Below are positions 1-9,532 of a stretch of 64,000 nt of DNA, piece by piece. A program made the position numbers and the translations under genes. The notes under the pieces are model-generated. The model had not been told where the DNA came from. It searched no databases and saw only the letters and a program-made list of their open reading frames with translations. The number at the start of each line of letters is the position of its first letter. The stretch's first letter is position 1. The stretch comes from Bacteriovoracaceae bacterium. Its GTDB lineage: Bacteria > Bdellovibrionota > Bacteriovoracia > Bacteriovoracales > Bacteriovoracaceae. Location: assembly GCA_947377285.1 (NCBI GenBank), contig CANCFT010000001.1:186001-250000 (forward strand), read 5' to 3'.

Positions 1-1817
<1,817 letters not shown>

Positions 1818-2768
1818 TTATTTTGCCTTCACTTCATTGAGTAAATTATTATTTTTGAAAAATTCATTGATTTGGAATACTGCCATTTCACCAACGCGGA
1901 ATTGGGCTTCTTCTGTAGAGGCTCCAACATGTGGAGACATCACCAAATTTGAAAGTTCTAAAAGTTTTGAATCAGTTGGAAGAGGTTCAACTGCAAAAAC
2001 GTCAAATCCTGCTCCTCTAATTTTCTTTTCTTTTAGAACATTATAAAGTGCATCTTCATCAACAATTCCGCCTCGAGAAGCATTCACTAAAATTGCGTCT
2101 TTTTTCATTAAATTTAAAAGCTCAGCTGTGATCATCCCTTTAGTTTGTGGCATAAGAGGAGTGTGAAGTGTAATGATGTCACAAGTTGAAAAAATTTCTT
2201 TTAAGTCATTTACCTTTTTTGTATTTGGAAGATCAGAGCTCATCATAACTGGATCGAAAAACATGACTTCAGGTTCAAATCCTGAAATTCTCTTGGCTAC
2301 AATCTGTCCGATACGTCCAAATCCCACGATTCCAACTTTTTTCTTCCAAAGTTCAAGTCCCGTTAGTGAATTTTTTTCCCATTTTCCAGCTTTCATTGTG
2401 GCATCTGCCATGGCCGTATTTCTAAGAACAGTCATTATTAAAGCAACAGCTTGTTCAGCTGCTGAATTATTATTTGCCCCAGGAGTGTTGGCTACTTTTA
2501 CACCTCTTTCTGCACATAAAACTTTATCGATATTATCAGTGCCTTCTCCAGCGCGAATTACAATTTTTAACTTTGGAGCTAAATCCAAAAGTTCTTTGTT
2601 CACAGTTGTGGCCGATCTAATAATTAAACCTTCAACTGTCGGAAGTAGAGCTTTGAGTTCATCTTGAGAAACTTTTGAAGTCGGGTGCACATTGAGAGTC
2701 GAAATTTTTTTGAGTTCATCAAATAGTGATTTATCGAAGCCGTCTGGAACGACAATAAAAGGATTCAT
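1818..2768 (-). CDS. serA: D-3-phosphoglycerate dehydrogenase-like 2-hydroxyacid dehydrogenase
   Basis: This is a D-isomer-specific 2-hydroxyacid dehydrogenase, most like SerA, which oxidises 3-phosphoglycerate with NAD to begin serine synthesis. The Rossmann motif VGIVGFGRIGQ lies in the middle. The catalytic set is visible as Arg in NASRGGIVDE, Glu in FAVEPLP and His in SPHVGAST. I chose the ATG at 2768 because AGGAG sits 7 bases upstream; an in-frame start at 2813 would add 15 unconserved residues. At 316 residues it is the short type, without the C-terminal ACT domain of E. coli SerA. Serine as substrate pathway is likely but not proven by sequence. Confidence 0.9.
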   Translation of the reverse strand: MNPFIVVPDGFDKSLFDELKKISTLNVHPTSKVSQDELKALLPTVEGLIIRSATTVNKELLDLAPKLKIVIRAGEGTDNIDKVLCAERGVKVANTPGANNNSAAEQAVALIMTVLRNTAMADATMKAGKWEKNSLTGLELWKKKVGIVGFGRIGQIVAKRISGFEPEVMFFDPVMMSSDLPNTKKVNDLKEIFSTCDIITLHTPLMPQTKGMITAELLNLMKKDAILVNASRGGIVDEDALYNVLKEKKIRGAGFDVFAVEPLPTDSKLLELSNLVMSPHVGASTEEAQFRVGEMAVFQINEFFKNNNLLNEVKAK

Positions 2769-2853
2769 GAGGATTCTCCTGTGTTGGTTTGAAAATGTTG
2801 GGATTCGCCACATTATAGGGGGAGTGGTCTTTATTAGGAAAGCACTATTTTAA

Positions 2854-3408
2854 TTAAATATCGGTTAGGAGATTTTGCAAATGCTCTGTTAAATTTCCTA
2901 AAATTTCTGACCTAAACTCTAGAGATCTAAAACTTACCCCAGAGAGGTCGAAAATTTTTTTAGCGATGCGGTTGGATTCAGTATCTTGATGCTTGTCGGA
3001 AAGAAAAACGACTTCTTTGACTTTAGAAGATGCGATCAATTTTGCACATTCATTACAAGGAAAAAGGGTCACATAGGCCGTGGCCCCTTCAAGGGATCGG
3101 CTTGCATGCAATATAGCATTGGCCTCGCTATGAACCACATACCCATATTTTTGGAATTCGAGCGGAGCAGACTTGTCTTTTCCCCAGGGAACTTTTGATT
3201 CGTCGATTCCGGCCACGAAGCCATTATAGCCCATGGTGATTTGGTGATTATTTTTGTCGACAAATACCGAGCCGACTTTGGTGGCCGGGTCTTTGGATTT
3301 AAAAGCTGCAATCATCGCTTGGAGCATGAAATATTCATCCCAAGAAAGCGCAGATTTTGCGGGGACAAAGTTAATTGTAGGGTCTATTTTGTTATTTTTT
3401 GAATCCAT
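2854..3408 (-). CDS. Deoxycytidylate (dCMP) deaminase family protein
   Basis: A zinc-dependent deaminase of the cytidine/deoxycytidylate family, likely converting dCMP to dUMP for thymidylate synthesis. The zinc and catalytic motifs are complete: HSEANAIL (HxE, with the proton-shuttling Glu) and PCNECAKLI (PCxxC). DPATKVGSVFVD and GYNGFVAGI match the dCMP deaminase type. The length of 184 residues is normal. GGAG lies 7-10 bases upstream of the ATG. A 7-bp inverted repeat (3423-3447) sits just upstream of this ribosome site. The gene heads the minus-strand series leading to the SerA-like gene and purA. Confidence 0.9.
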   Translation of the reverse strand: MDSKNNKIDPTINFVPAKSALSWDEYFMLQAMIAAFKSKDPATKVGSVFVDKNNHQITMGYNGFVAGIDESKVPWGKDKSAPLEFQKYGYVVHSEANAILHASRSLEGATAYVTLFPCNECAKLIASSKVKEVVFLSDKHQDTESNRIAKKIFDLSGVSFRSLEFRSEILGNLTEHLQNLLTDI

Positions 3409-3422
3409 TTGGTCTCCATTCT

Positions 3423-3447
3423 GCCCCTAAAATCCTTTTATAGGGGC
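3423..3447. promoter_or_regulatory. Inverted repeat upstream of the dCMP deaminase gene
   Basis: The arms GCCCCTA and TAGGGGC are perfectly complementary and separated by 11 bases. The structure lies 15 bases upstream of the minus-strand start codon, in the gap between divergent genes, so it is not a terminator of a neighbouring gene. It could be an operator or a 5' UTR hairpin affecting access to the ribosome site. Confidence 0.35.
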
Positions 3448-3476
3448 AAGAAAGTCAAGAAATTTTAAAAGTTTTC

Positions 3477-3505
3477 TTGTCCATTAGAGTTTAACTCGTT
3501 ACACT
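3477..3505 (+). promoter_or_regulatory. Predicted sigma70-type promoter for the 3536 gene
   Basis: The -35 hexamer TTGTCC (3477-3482) and -10 hexamer TACACT (3500-3505) are separated by 17 bases. The start codon lies about 30 bases downstream of the -10, preceded by GAGG. This is a consensus match only. Confidence 0.45.
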
Positions 3506-3535
3506 TAAAGAGAATATTCATTAATTGAGGTTTCG

Positions 3536-3982
3536 ATGAAAACAGATTTTGATACATTGCGCGCCCTCGCTAGTTATACGATCAACAACCTTAAAGAGAA
3601 AAAGTTGATTGAATTCCATGTGACAAAAAGAGAAGAGCTCATCGAAGCTATGGCAACTGAATATGGTGTAAGCTTTGCGACAGATGAAGACGTTCGCGAG
3701 CAAGCAATCGAAGAAGTCGAAGAGAAAATGGGTGTTGATAATCTTCCAGAAGATGTGACTGAATCAGAAATGTTTAACCACGCCAGAAAAGAAATCATTA
3801 AGTCATTTAATGGTGAAAACATTGGTGGGCTTTACTTAGTTGAGTCACTTCATCAAATCGCAATCAGAATGAAAGAGTTTGTTTTAAATTGTGATCTTAT
3901 AGATGACGTATTTGGCTCAGATGAAGATCTTATTTCATTCTTAGTTGCCAAAATTCGTATGTTTTCACCAAAAAAGAACTAA
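3536..3982 (+). CDS. Conserved small protein, possibly DUF507-like
   Basis: An acidic, helical, soluble 148-residue protein with no signal peptide or membrane segment. Two stretches, about residues 5-40 (LASYTINNLKEKKLIEF) and 85-125, resemble the duplicated helical layout of DUF507 proteins, whose function is unknown. That assignment is weak and made by eye. The start codon is preceded by GAGG with 5-base spacing and a good sigma70-like promoter. It is transcribed divergently from the dCMP deaminase gene and convergently towards the chemoreceptor gene. Confidence 0.7.
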   Translation: MKTDFDTLRALASYTINNLKEKKLIEFHVTKREELIEAMATEYGVSFATDEDVREQAIEEVEEKMGVDNLPEDVTESEMFNHARKEIIKSFNGENIGGLYLVESLHQIAIRMKEFVLNCDLIDDVFGSDEDLISFLVAKIRMFSPKKN

Positions 3983-3997
3983 GAAATCCTTAGCTCT

Positions 3998-5416
3998 TTA
4001 TTTGTTTGAATTTAACTTCGAAACAAGTCCGCCTAAATTATTTGATAAGCCTGTGAGATGTTCAGATACATCCACTGATATTTTAAGTGTTTCTTGGTTT
4101 TTATTGTTTGAATTTTCAAGTTGCAAGATGACGGAATTCATTTCCTTGATGCCTTGAGATTGCTCATTTGAAGCTTGTGAAATACCAATAACCCGGCCAT
4201 TTAACTCACTTATAAAATTGCTCAGCTCATTGAATGTCTCTCCACAAGACTTAACTTTTACCTCGCCTTCAGTGATATTGGCCTGCGAAGAAGTAATAAG
4301 TTCTTTTATTTTTACTTCAGTTAGATTGACGATTTGTTGAACATTTTCGGCACTCGCTAAGATAATTTCATTAATCTCTTTAGATGCCGCACCTGAAGTA
4401 GTGGCAAGTTTTCCAATTTCTTCTGCAACTACAGAAAAGCCTTTTCCTTGTTCACCTGCTCTTGCTGCTTCTACTGAAGCATTGAAAGATAATAATTTAG
4501 TTTGAAAAACAATATCGTTAATAATATTAGTTTTACTTTCAATTTGTTTGATCGTTTGGGCGATTTCATTGAGTTGCTTATTGTTGTTGGTTAATTGATC
4601 AATGACTGAATTATTGGACTCTTTGATTTTTAACATGGCGTTGCTGACTTCGCTTACGATCGTGCTTCCTTTTGAAGCGCTACTTTTAGTTTGGTCTGAA
4701 ATAGTCTTCGATTGTGAAGCATTATCTGAAGTCTGATTGGCCATTTCACTTATTTCATGAATGGTTTGAGCTGTCTGAGTAATTGCACTTGATTGAAGAT
4801 TTGAGCTATCTGCTAATCGTTGATTATTAATTGAGAGTTTTTGAATAGACTCATTCATCGTTATATAAATGTCATCAATTTGAGCAATGATGACTCCTTG
4901 TTCAATAATATAACTTCCAAATTTTTGAGCAATCCACAAACATGGAATTGTTTGAAGAATAACAAAGCCGGCATGTGCGACTAAAATAGTAAATGAGGCT
5001 TGATAATTAAAAACACTTGCAGGTAGTAGGAAATAAAAAGCGACATGATGGATAGCTATAGTTCCTGCTGCTGCTAAAATAACAAGTGGGTTCGCAAATA
5101 AAATAAGTACAGCAATTGAAACAAAAATATGGAAATGTGTCTCTATCATTCCTCGAGTTAAATGAATCATTAATCCACTAAAAAACATGAGTGCAATTCC
5201 ATGAGTTACAGCAGCTAATCGATAAGATTGTGTAAAGTAAGTTAAAAATAATGGAACTATACAGATGGCGATAGATCCAATGATTGCCAATGAGAGACCT
5301 GTTTGAAAAATATAAGCTAATATCAGTGACACTGGAATATGTAGAAGCAGAACAAAACAAAATATTTTGTTAATATTAGATAAATGCTTTTTCTCAGTGT
5401 CACTTGAAGAGAACAT
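3998..5416 (-). CDS. Methyl-accepting chemotaxis protein with polytopic N-terminal membrane domain
   Basis: The C-terminal half is a standard chemoreceptor signalling domain. The hairpin tip that contacts CheA/CheW reads [16 protein letters not shown] then [12 protein letters not shown] (around residues 305-335), flanked by long heptad-rich helices with Gln/Glu pairs suited to methylation. The N-terminal ~180 residues form about six membrane helices instead of the usual two helices around a periplasmic domain. Here ETHFHIFV and AIHHVAFYF place several His residues in or near the membrane. No HAMP domain is evident. AAGGA lies 8 bases upstream of the ATG. It follows a thioredoxin-like gene by 12 bp, so that protein may share its signal. 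The ligand is unknown. Confidence 0.92.
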   Translation of the reverse strand: MFSSSDTEKKHLSNINKIFCFVLLLHIPVSLILAYIFQTGLSLAIIGSIAICIVPLFLTYFTQSYRLAAVTHGIALMFFSGLMIHLTRGMIETHFHIFVSIAVLILFANPLVILAAAGTIAIHHVAFYFLLPASVFNYQASFTILVAHAGFVILQTIPCLWIAQKFGSYIIEQGVIIAQIDDIYITMNESIQKLSINNQRLADSSNLQSSAITQTAQTIHEISEMANQTSDNASQSKTISDQTKSSASKGSTIVSEVSNAMLKIKESNNSVIDQLTNNNKQLNEIAQTIKQIESKTNIINDIVFQTKLLSFNASVEAARAGEQGKGFSVVAEEIGKLATTSGAASKEINEIILASAENVQQIVNLTEVKIKELITSSQANITEGEVKVKSCGETFNELSNFISELNGRVIGISQASNEQSQGIKEMNSVILQLENSNNKNQETLKISVDVSEHLTGLSNNLGGLVSKLNSNK

Positions 5417-5428
5417 AATGATTATCCT

Positions 5429-5995
5429 TTAATATTTAAGACTCATTGGATCCGCAATACGTCTATTTACGCTGCCATTTAAGCAGCCAAAGATTGGTCT
5501 TTCTTGAGTCGTATGATGTTTTATTAATTCTGCTAAAATACTTTGGTCTTCAACTGTTGAGGCCGGACCTCTTTTAGATGTGTATCCTCCACTATAAAGA
5601 AGGTTTTGTTTTTCATCTAATATACTTAATTGAGGAACGGCGTTAATAGAAAAATGTTTTGAAAAATTTTCCATTTCACCATTTTCGACACTATAGCCTT
5701 TAGCTTTTAGTTGCTTAATCCATAAATCATTTTTACCAATGACAAAAATTTGTTCATTAATATCTAGGAGTGGAGATCTATTCATTAAACTATTGAAGAT
5801 ATTTTTTGAGCACTCACAATCAGCACCTAAAAAATGTAATTGGCTCCATTTTTTTTGAGCTGATTGATTTAAAATAAGGTTTTTTATATTGGCATTTTTA
5901 GATGGTATCAATGAAAGCGAATGAATCCCCATCATGTAGCTTAGTGGAACACTAAGCCCAACAAACCAAAGTATAAAAAGGATAATTAATTTCAT
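5429..5995 (-). CDS. Membrane-anchored thioredoxin-like protein
   Basis: A 188-residue protein with one N-terminal hydrophobic segment (about residues 2-22) acting as signal or anchor. It is followed by a probable thioredoxin fold: a beta strand leading into CEC (in GADCECSKNIF), where thioredoxins have CxxC, then NAVPQLSIL, which fits the cis-proline loop. The C-terminal part has GGYTSKRGPAS and FGCLNG, a third Cys. I chose the ATG at 5995 because the following residues form the hydrophobic segment and GAAGAGA precedes it; a longer reading to 6151 adds unconserved residues. It is the first gene of a two-gene unit with the chemoreceptor. A role in redox or metal sensing is inference. Confidence 0.75.
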   Translation of the reverse strand: MKLIILFILWFVGLSVPLSYMMGIHSLSLIPSKNANIKNLILNQSAQKKWSQLHFLGADCECSKNIFNSLMNRSPLLDINEQIFVIGKNDLWIKQLKAKGYSVENGEMENFSKHFSINAVPQLSILDEKQNLLYSGGYTSKRGPASTVEDQSILAELIKHHTTQERPIFGCLNGSVNRRIADPMSLKY

Positions 5996-6128
5996 TTCAT
6001 ATCTCTTCGGAGAAATTTGAAATGAAGTAATTAAATTAATCTTAAATTTAACTAAAGGTTTTATTACAGTTAGATTAAAAGACGGCGTGCAGTAATTCGA
6101 CAAAGTTAAAATTGTCTCGCTTATTGTG

Positions 6129-6146
6129 GACAAAAATACTTTTGTC
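6129..6146. promoter_or_regulatory. Palindromic operator-like site
   Basis: GACAAAA and TTTTGTC are perfect 7-base arms around a 4-base centre (ATAC). The site lies in the 247-bp gap between the thioredoxin-like/chemoreceptor pair and the secreted-protein cluster, so it could control either direction. No protein can be assigned to it from the sequence. Confidence 0.35.
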
Positions 6147-6177
6147 TCCAATTTTTTGCGTTATAAATTATTTTTAA

Positions 6178-6206
6178 TTGAAAAATGAAATGGGCGTGGA
6201 TAAAAA
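6178..6206 (+). promoter_or_regulatory. Possible sigma70 promoter for the secreted-protein gene at 6243
   Basis: TTGAAA (6178-6183), a 17-base spacer and TAAAAA (6201-6206) make a fair match. The gene downstream begins at 6243 behind a strong GGAGG ribosome site, consistent with high expression. Confidence 0.35.
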
Positions 6207-6242
6207 TCTATTAACAAAAAAATTGTTTTATGGAGGTTCCTA

Positions 6243-6701
6243 ATGAAAACTTTATTACTTGCTGCTACTCTTATTTTTTCTGCTAACTCATTCGCAGTTA
6301 CTGTAAACAGCTCATGGTCAGATATCAATGCTGCTTACAACACAGACGTAAAAGCTCCTCAAGTTGCTTTCAAAGCTGGTGAAGCTACAACTTTCTACTC
6401 TATTTTCGAAACTTGTGTTTCTGGAGATAAAGTTTTAACTGCTGAACCAAAAGACGTTTACACTCAAGTTCGTCATGGTAAAAATGATGTTGAATTAGTA
6501 GTTGTTGGACAAGAAGTTCTTTCTCACGCTAAAACTTATACTTCTACAATCCCAGCTGGTAACCACGGACAATCTACAGTAGAAATTACTGTTACAATCC
6601 CTACAGTAAACAAAATCGAAGTTTTCGAAAAATCAGTAAAAAATGGTCAAGAAGGTCGTAAACTTTTCACAAAAACTTTCACAATTCCTGCTTGTAACTA
6701 A
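6243..6701 (+). CDS. Secreted protein of a local three-member family (short, two-Cys form)
   Basis: A 152-residue exported protein with a clear signal peptide (MKTLLLAATLIFSANSFA). Mature positions include ETCVSGDKVLTAEPKDVY and the end FTIPACN. These align with VCVDGSNLKTISPATY and FDLPVCK of the next gene, so the two look homologous; NHG-STVE is also shared. Only two cysteines are present, likely one disulfide. GGAGG lies 6 bases before the ATG. Codon choice is biased to C-ending codons (7 of 8 Phe are TTC; 6 of 9 Asn are AAC), as in rpsA, suggesting abundant expression. No known domain is recognised. It may be periplasmic, surface or released. Confidence 0.85.
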   Translation: MKTLLLAATLIFSANSFAVTVNSSWSDINAAYNTDVKAPQVAFKAGEATTFYSIFETCVSGDKVLTAEPKDVYTQVRHGKNDVELVVVGQEVLSHAKTYTSTIPAGNHGQSTVEITVTIPTVNKIEVFEKSVKNGQEGRKLFTKTFTIPACN

Positions 6702-6712
6702 TTTTATTTTTG

Positions 6713-6744
6713 GGTCGATTCTTTCTTAATTGAGGGAGTCGGCC
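6713..6744 (+). other. Intergenic RNA hairpin between two secreted-protein genes
   Basis: On the plus-strand transcript, 6713-6725 can pair with 6732-6744 over 13 positions, several being G-U pairs, around loop TTAATT. Because the wobble pairs work only in the plus-strand RNA, the structure is likely RNA-borne. It is followed by TATCCC instead of a T run, so it is not a classical terminator. It may stabilise the upstream mRNA or partly attenuate the next gene. Confidence 0.4.
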
Positions 6745-6796
6745 TATCCCTAAATGATAAGTTGTACTGTCCTAAATCTTAATACTTGGAGTATTT

Positions 6797-7360
6797 ATGA
6801 AATTATTATTAGCTCTTGCACTTTTATCAATGACTTCTCTAACTTTCGCAAAAAGATTAGAAACACTTGAAGACTACGATGCTTCAAGATCTTACGTAGT
6901 TCACTGGGCATCTGTTGTATTCTCAAATGTTTCAGTTCCAGTAAAAAATGTTTGTGTTGATGGATCAAACCTTAAAACTATCAGCCCAGCAACTTACTGT
7001 TCAGAATCAGCTGTAGTTGAAGTTTGTACTCGTACAAATCACTCAGAAGAATGTCGTCCAGTTAGAAAAGGCGAAACTCCTAAACAATCACCAAATACTA
7101 GACTTGTTTGGGGATGTGTAGCTCACGCTAGCCAAAACTTCGAAACAACTGTTGCTTACCAAGCAGACGTTTGTGTTAAATGGGAAAGAAATGAAAACAC
7201 TAACCATGGTCAAGCAACTTACAAGTGCGTTGAGATGGGGAAAGTAACTAAAGACTACCCACTTAGCTACGATGTTTCTGTTACATCTAACAATTCTTCG
7301 AACCACGGTTCAACTGTAGAAGTAGCAAACATCCGTTTTGACCTTCCAGTTTGTAAATAA
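6797..7360 (+). CDS. Secreted cysteine-rich protein of the local three-member family
   Basis: A 187-residue exported protein with signal peptide MKLLLALALLSMTSLTFA. The mature part starts KRLETLEDYDAS and has eight cysteines, all conserved in position in the paralogue at 8272, consistent with four disulfides. Shared landmarks are VKN-C-DG, VEVC, CRPVRKGE, a Gly-Cys pair, a Trp/Cys segment, and a final PVCK/PDCK. GGAG precedes the ATG. Like its upstream neighbour it favours AAC, TAC, GAC and TTC, pointing to strong expression. A strong terminator follows at 7376. No enzyme motif is visible, so a structural, binding or inhibitor role is open. Confidence 0.85.
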   Translation: MKLLLALALLSMTSLTFAKRLETLEDYDASRSYVVHWASVVFSNVSVPVKNVCVDGSNLKTISPATYCSESAVVEVCTRTNHSEECRPVRKGETPKQSPNTRLVWGCVAHASQNFETTVAYQADVCVKWERNENTNHGQATYKCVEMGKVTKDYPLSYDVSVTSNNSSNHGSTVEVANIRFDLPVCK

Positions 7361-7375
7361 TTTTAGAAACTTATG

Positions 7376-7404
7376 GCCCTCCCTTTATGGGGAGGGCTTT
7401 TTTT
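7376..7404 (+). terminator. Rho-independent terminator
   Basis: An 8-bp stem GCCCTCCC / GGGAGGGC with loop TTTATG is followed by a run of T. It ends transcription of the two secreted-protein genes ahead of the regulator gene. Confidence 0.85.
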
Positions 7405-7452
7405 TGCTTGTAAAAAATATAATCTGGACCAAAATCTAGAAGATTGTGCTAA

Positions 7453-8265
7453 ATGAATAAAATGGACATTGAAACTTCAATTATTCAAAACCTAGCGGCA
7501 CGAACTAATGCCACATTAGAAAACGAAATCGTTTTGGCCATTGAATCACTCCTCGAACAATACAATGATAAAAAAAAGGGACTTCGAATTCTTTCTAAAA
7601 AAATGGGAATTCACGAAAAGACCCTGACTCGAATCCTTAACTTTGAAAATAAACCTGGTTACCAAACAGTTTTTAAAATATACCGAGTTTTTTATAATGA
7701 ATTTAATGATGCTAAGGTTTTAGATTTAGTACCAGGTATCGTTAAAGAATTTTTAATTAAATCAAACTCACAAGAACTTTCTTTAGAAAAAAAATATTCA
7801 ACCATCGCCGATATAGAGTTGCAAAAAAATCCAATTGTAGCTGAGTTGTATATAATTGCAGCTACTGGGCCGATTCAATTCGATCAAATTCTTAATCGCT
7901 TTGGTAGTTATGGTGTAGAGATTTTAACTAAAATGATTGATAAAGGCTTGCTCCACGAAGCCCATAAAAATACTTTTATTTTAGGTGAAGTTCATCCAGT
8001 TTTTAATGGTGAAACAATAGTTTCAGTTGGAAGCGTAATGATCGCCAATCACGCTAAGCCTTACAAAGGTGATGAATTAGATAAAAATTTTATTTCATTT
8101 TTTGCAGAAGGATTAACTGAATCGGCTTTCCAGCAATGGTTACTAATAGATCAAGAAGCTCATAAGAAAAAAATTGAATTATCCCGTGATCCAAAAAACT
8201 TGGGATCAGAGCGGGCATTTACTTTTATGATTTCAGAAAAAATTGAATTAAATGGAGTGCAATAG
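7453..8265 (+). CDS. HTH regulator-like protein, distantly TIGR02147-like
   Basis: A soluble 270-residue protein. Residues ~38-75 (LRILSKKMGIHEKTLTRILN) form a helix-turn-helix, followed by a long mixed domain with a second winged-helix-like stretch around residues 135-175 (GPIQFDQILNRFGSYGVEIL). This layout resembles TIGR02147 regulators such as the one at 54709, but sequence similarity is low. The start codon has no obvious Shine-Dalgarno sequence; a TATAAT stands about 30 bases upstream. It lies between two paralogous secreted-protein genes, and its stop is only 6 bp before the third. It is a natural candidate to regulate that family, which is inference. Confidence 0.75.
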   Translation: MNKMDIETSIIQNLAARTNATLENEIVLAIESLLEQYNDKKKGLRILSKKMGIHEKTLTRILNFENKPGYQTVFKIYRVFYNEFNDAKVLDLVPGIVKEFLIKSNSQELSLEKKYSTIADIELQKNPIVAELYIIAATGPIQFDQILNRFGSYGVEILTKMIDKGLLHEAHKNTFILGEVHPVFNGETIVSVGSVMIANHAKPYKGDELDKNFISFFAEGLTESAFQQWLLIDQEAHKKKIELSRDPKNLGSERAFTFMISEKIELNGVQ

Positions 8266-8271
8266 TTACAG

Positions 8272-8964
8272 ATGAAATCGTTAATAACCCTAATATTGTC
8301 TATGGTCGTTACATTTACGAGTTTTGCCGGAGTTGGTGGAAATGTGGGAGGCAGTAGTGGAGGAAGTGGGTCTAACTCTAGTAACGGAAGCGAGGGAAGA
8401 AAATTACCTTCAATCTTTAAAGGTAAAAGACTTGAAACTCTAGAAGATTATGATGCTTCGCTATCGTATATAGTTGAATGGCCTACGGTTAAGTTTGCTC
8501 AAAATAATGTACCTGTAAAAAATATTTGTGATGATGGGACTATTTTTAAAACGATTAAGCCTATAAAAATTTGTAAAGAAACTGCCGTTGTAGAAGTGTG
8601 TAATTATGGAAATTCGAAAAATACAACCGATAATTGCCGTCCTGTTCGTAAAGGGGAGGTCCCTAAAGATGGTTATGGTATAAAATTAAATTACGGCTGT
8701 ATTGCGTATGAGTTTGTGCAACTTGAAACATCTCAATTCTATGAAGCACCAGTATGTGATAATTGGAGTAATGCTAATGATAGTAAAAGTAATGGTAGTA
8801 CTTGGAAATGCTTAAAGTATGGAAAAGAAACAAAGGAATATTCAGAAAATTATATAATTCCTGTCATTCAAATTAAGAAAGATCATAGTGGAACTAGGGA
8901 AGAAGTGACTAAGTTAGAATTTGAGATACCTGATTGTAAATTGAGTAGTGAGTTGCCTAAATAA
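8272..8964 (+). CDS. Secreted cysteine-rich paralogue with Gly/Ser-rich N-terminal insert
   Basis: A 230-residue exported protein, paralogous to the 6797 product over its whole mature length. It shares KRLETLEDYDAS and then VKNICDDG, VEVC, CRPVRKGE, a Gly-Cys pair and PDCK, with all eight cysteines kept. Between signal peptide (MKSLITLILSMVVTFTSFA) and the shared domain lies a ~30-residue Gly/Ser/Asn linker absent from the other copy. Codon use is AT-biased (nearly all Asn AAT), unlike the strongly biased upstream copies, suggesting lower expression. It follows the regulator by 6 bp and probably shares its transcript. Its 3' end overlaps the convergent gene by 8 bp. Confidence 0.82.
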   Translation: MKSLITLILSMVVTFTSFAGVGGNVGGSSGGSGSNSSNGSEGRKLPSIFKGKRLETLEDYDASLSYIVEWPTVKFAQNNVPVKNICDDGTIFKTIKPIKICKETAVVEVCNYGNSKNTTDNCRPVRKGEVPKDGYGIKLNYGCIAYEFVQLETSQFYEAPVCDNWSNANDSKSNGSTWKCLKYGKETKEYSENYIIPVIQIKKDHSGTREEVTKLEFEIPDCKLSSELPK

Positions 8965-9526
8965 TTCTCTCTAGTCTTGTCATCACTTCTTCAAAATACG
9001 GGCCTTCAACAAGCCCGTTTAAAATGGAGCTTTTACTTTCAGCATAAAGAAAAGCTCCACTCGATTTCTCTCTAATTAAAAAAGCATCATAATAAAGTCT
9101 TTCTTGGCGATCAGCAGTTGCCGTTCCTTCAAGTCGAACCATTTCATAAAGTCCACTTTTTATGAGTTTTCCTTCTTCAAAATCACTTGGGTTATAGATA
9201 ATACTAGTGTCTTCATCAAAAAGAATTTTACGATCATTTATATGATTTTTGAAAAGTTCAATTATATCTATAGGCTCTACAATCGAGGTCCAGATAAACT
9301 TGGCTTCCCAGTCATAGCGAGTATCGAGTCTTTTAAAGCAGAGCTCGTTTTCATTTTCGCTCGGGACTTCGCCCCACCAACTAGGAACAAAAAGTTTGAA
9401 TTGCTTAAAATGAATTTCACGAGCGTTTTTTATATAAGTTTTGTGCTCATTTTTAATAATCCACATGGTGTAAAAACCAAGAACAATTAATAAAAAAAGA
9501 AAAAACCATTCAAAAACTAATTGCAT
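8957..9526 (-). CDS. Membrane-anchored protein of unknown function
   Basis: A 189-residue protein with one N-terminal membrane helix (about residues 5-25, FEWFFLFLLIVLGFYTMWII). The hydrophilic domain begins KQFKLFVPSWWGEVP and contains alternating strands, perhaps an alpha/beta fold. I recognise no family. It lies 6 bp after the FecR-domain gene on the same strand, so the two are probably one transcript. Its last codons overlap the convergent secreted-protein gene by 8 bp. Confidence 0.75.
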   Translation of the reverse strand: MQLVFEWFFLFLLIVLGFYTMWIIKNEHKTYIKNAREIHFKQFKLFVPSWWGEVPSENENELCFKRLDTRYDWEAKFIWTSIVEPIDIIELFKNHINDRKILFDEDTSIIYNPSDFEEGKLIKSGLYEMVRLEGTATADRQERLYYDAFLIREKSSGAFLYAESKSSILNGLVEGPYFEEVMTRLERII

Positions 9527-9532
9527 CTTTTA

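Noticed and set aside
6713-6744. Hairpin as a rho-independent terminator
   Set aside because: No T run follows on either strand.
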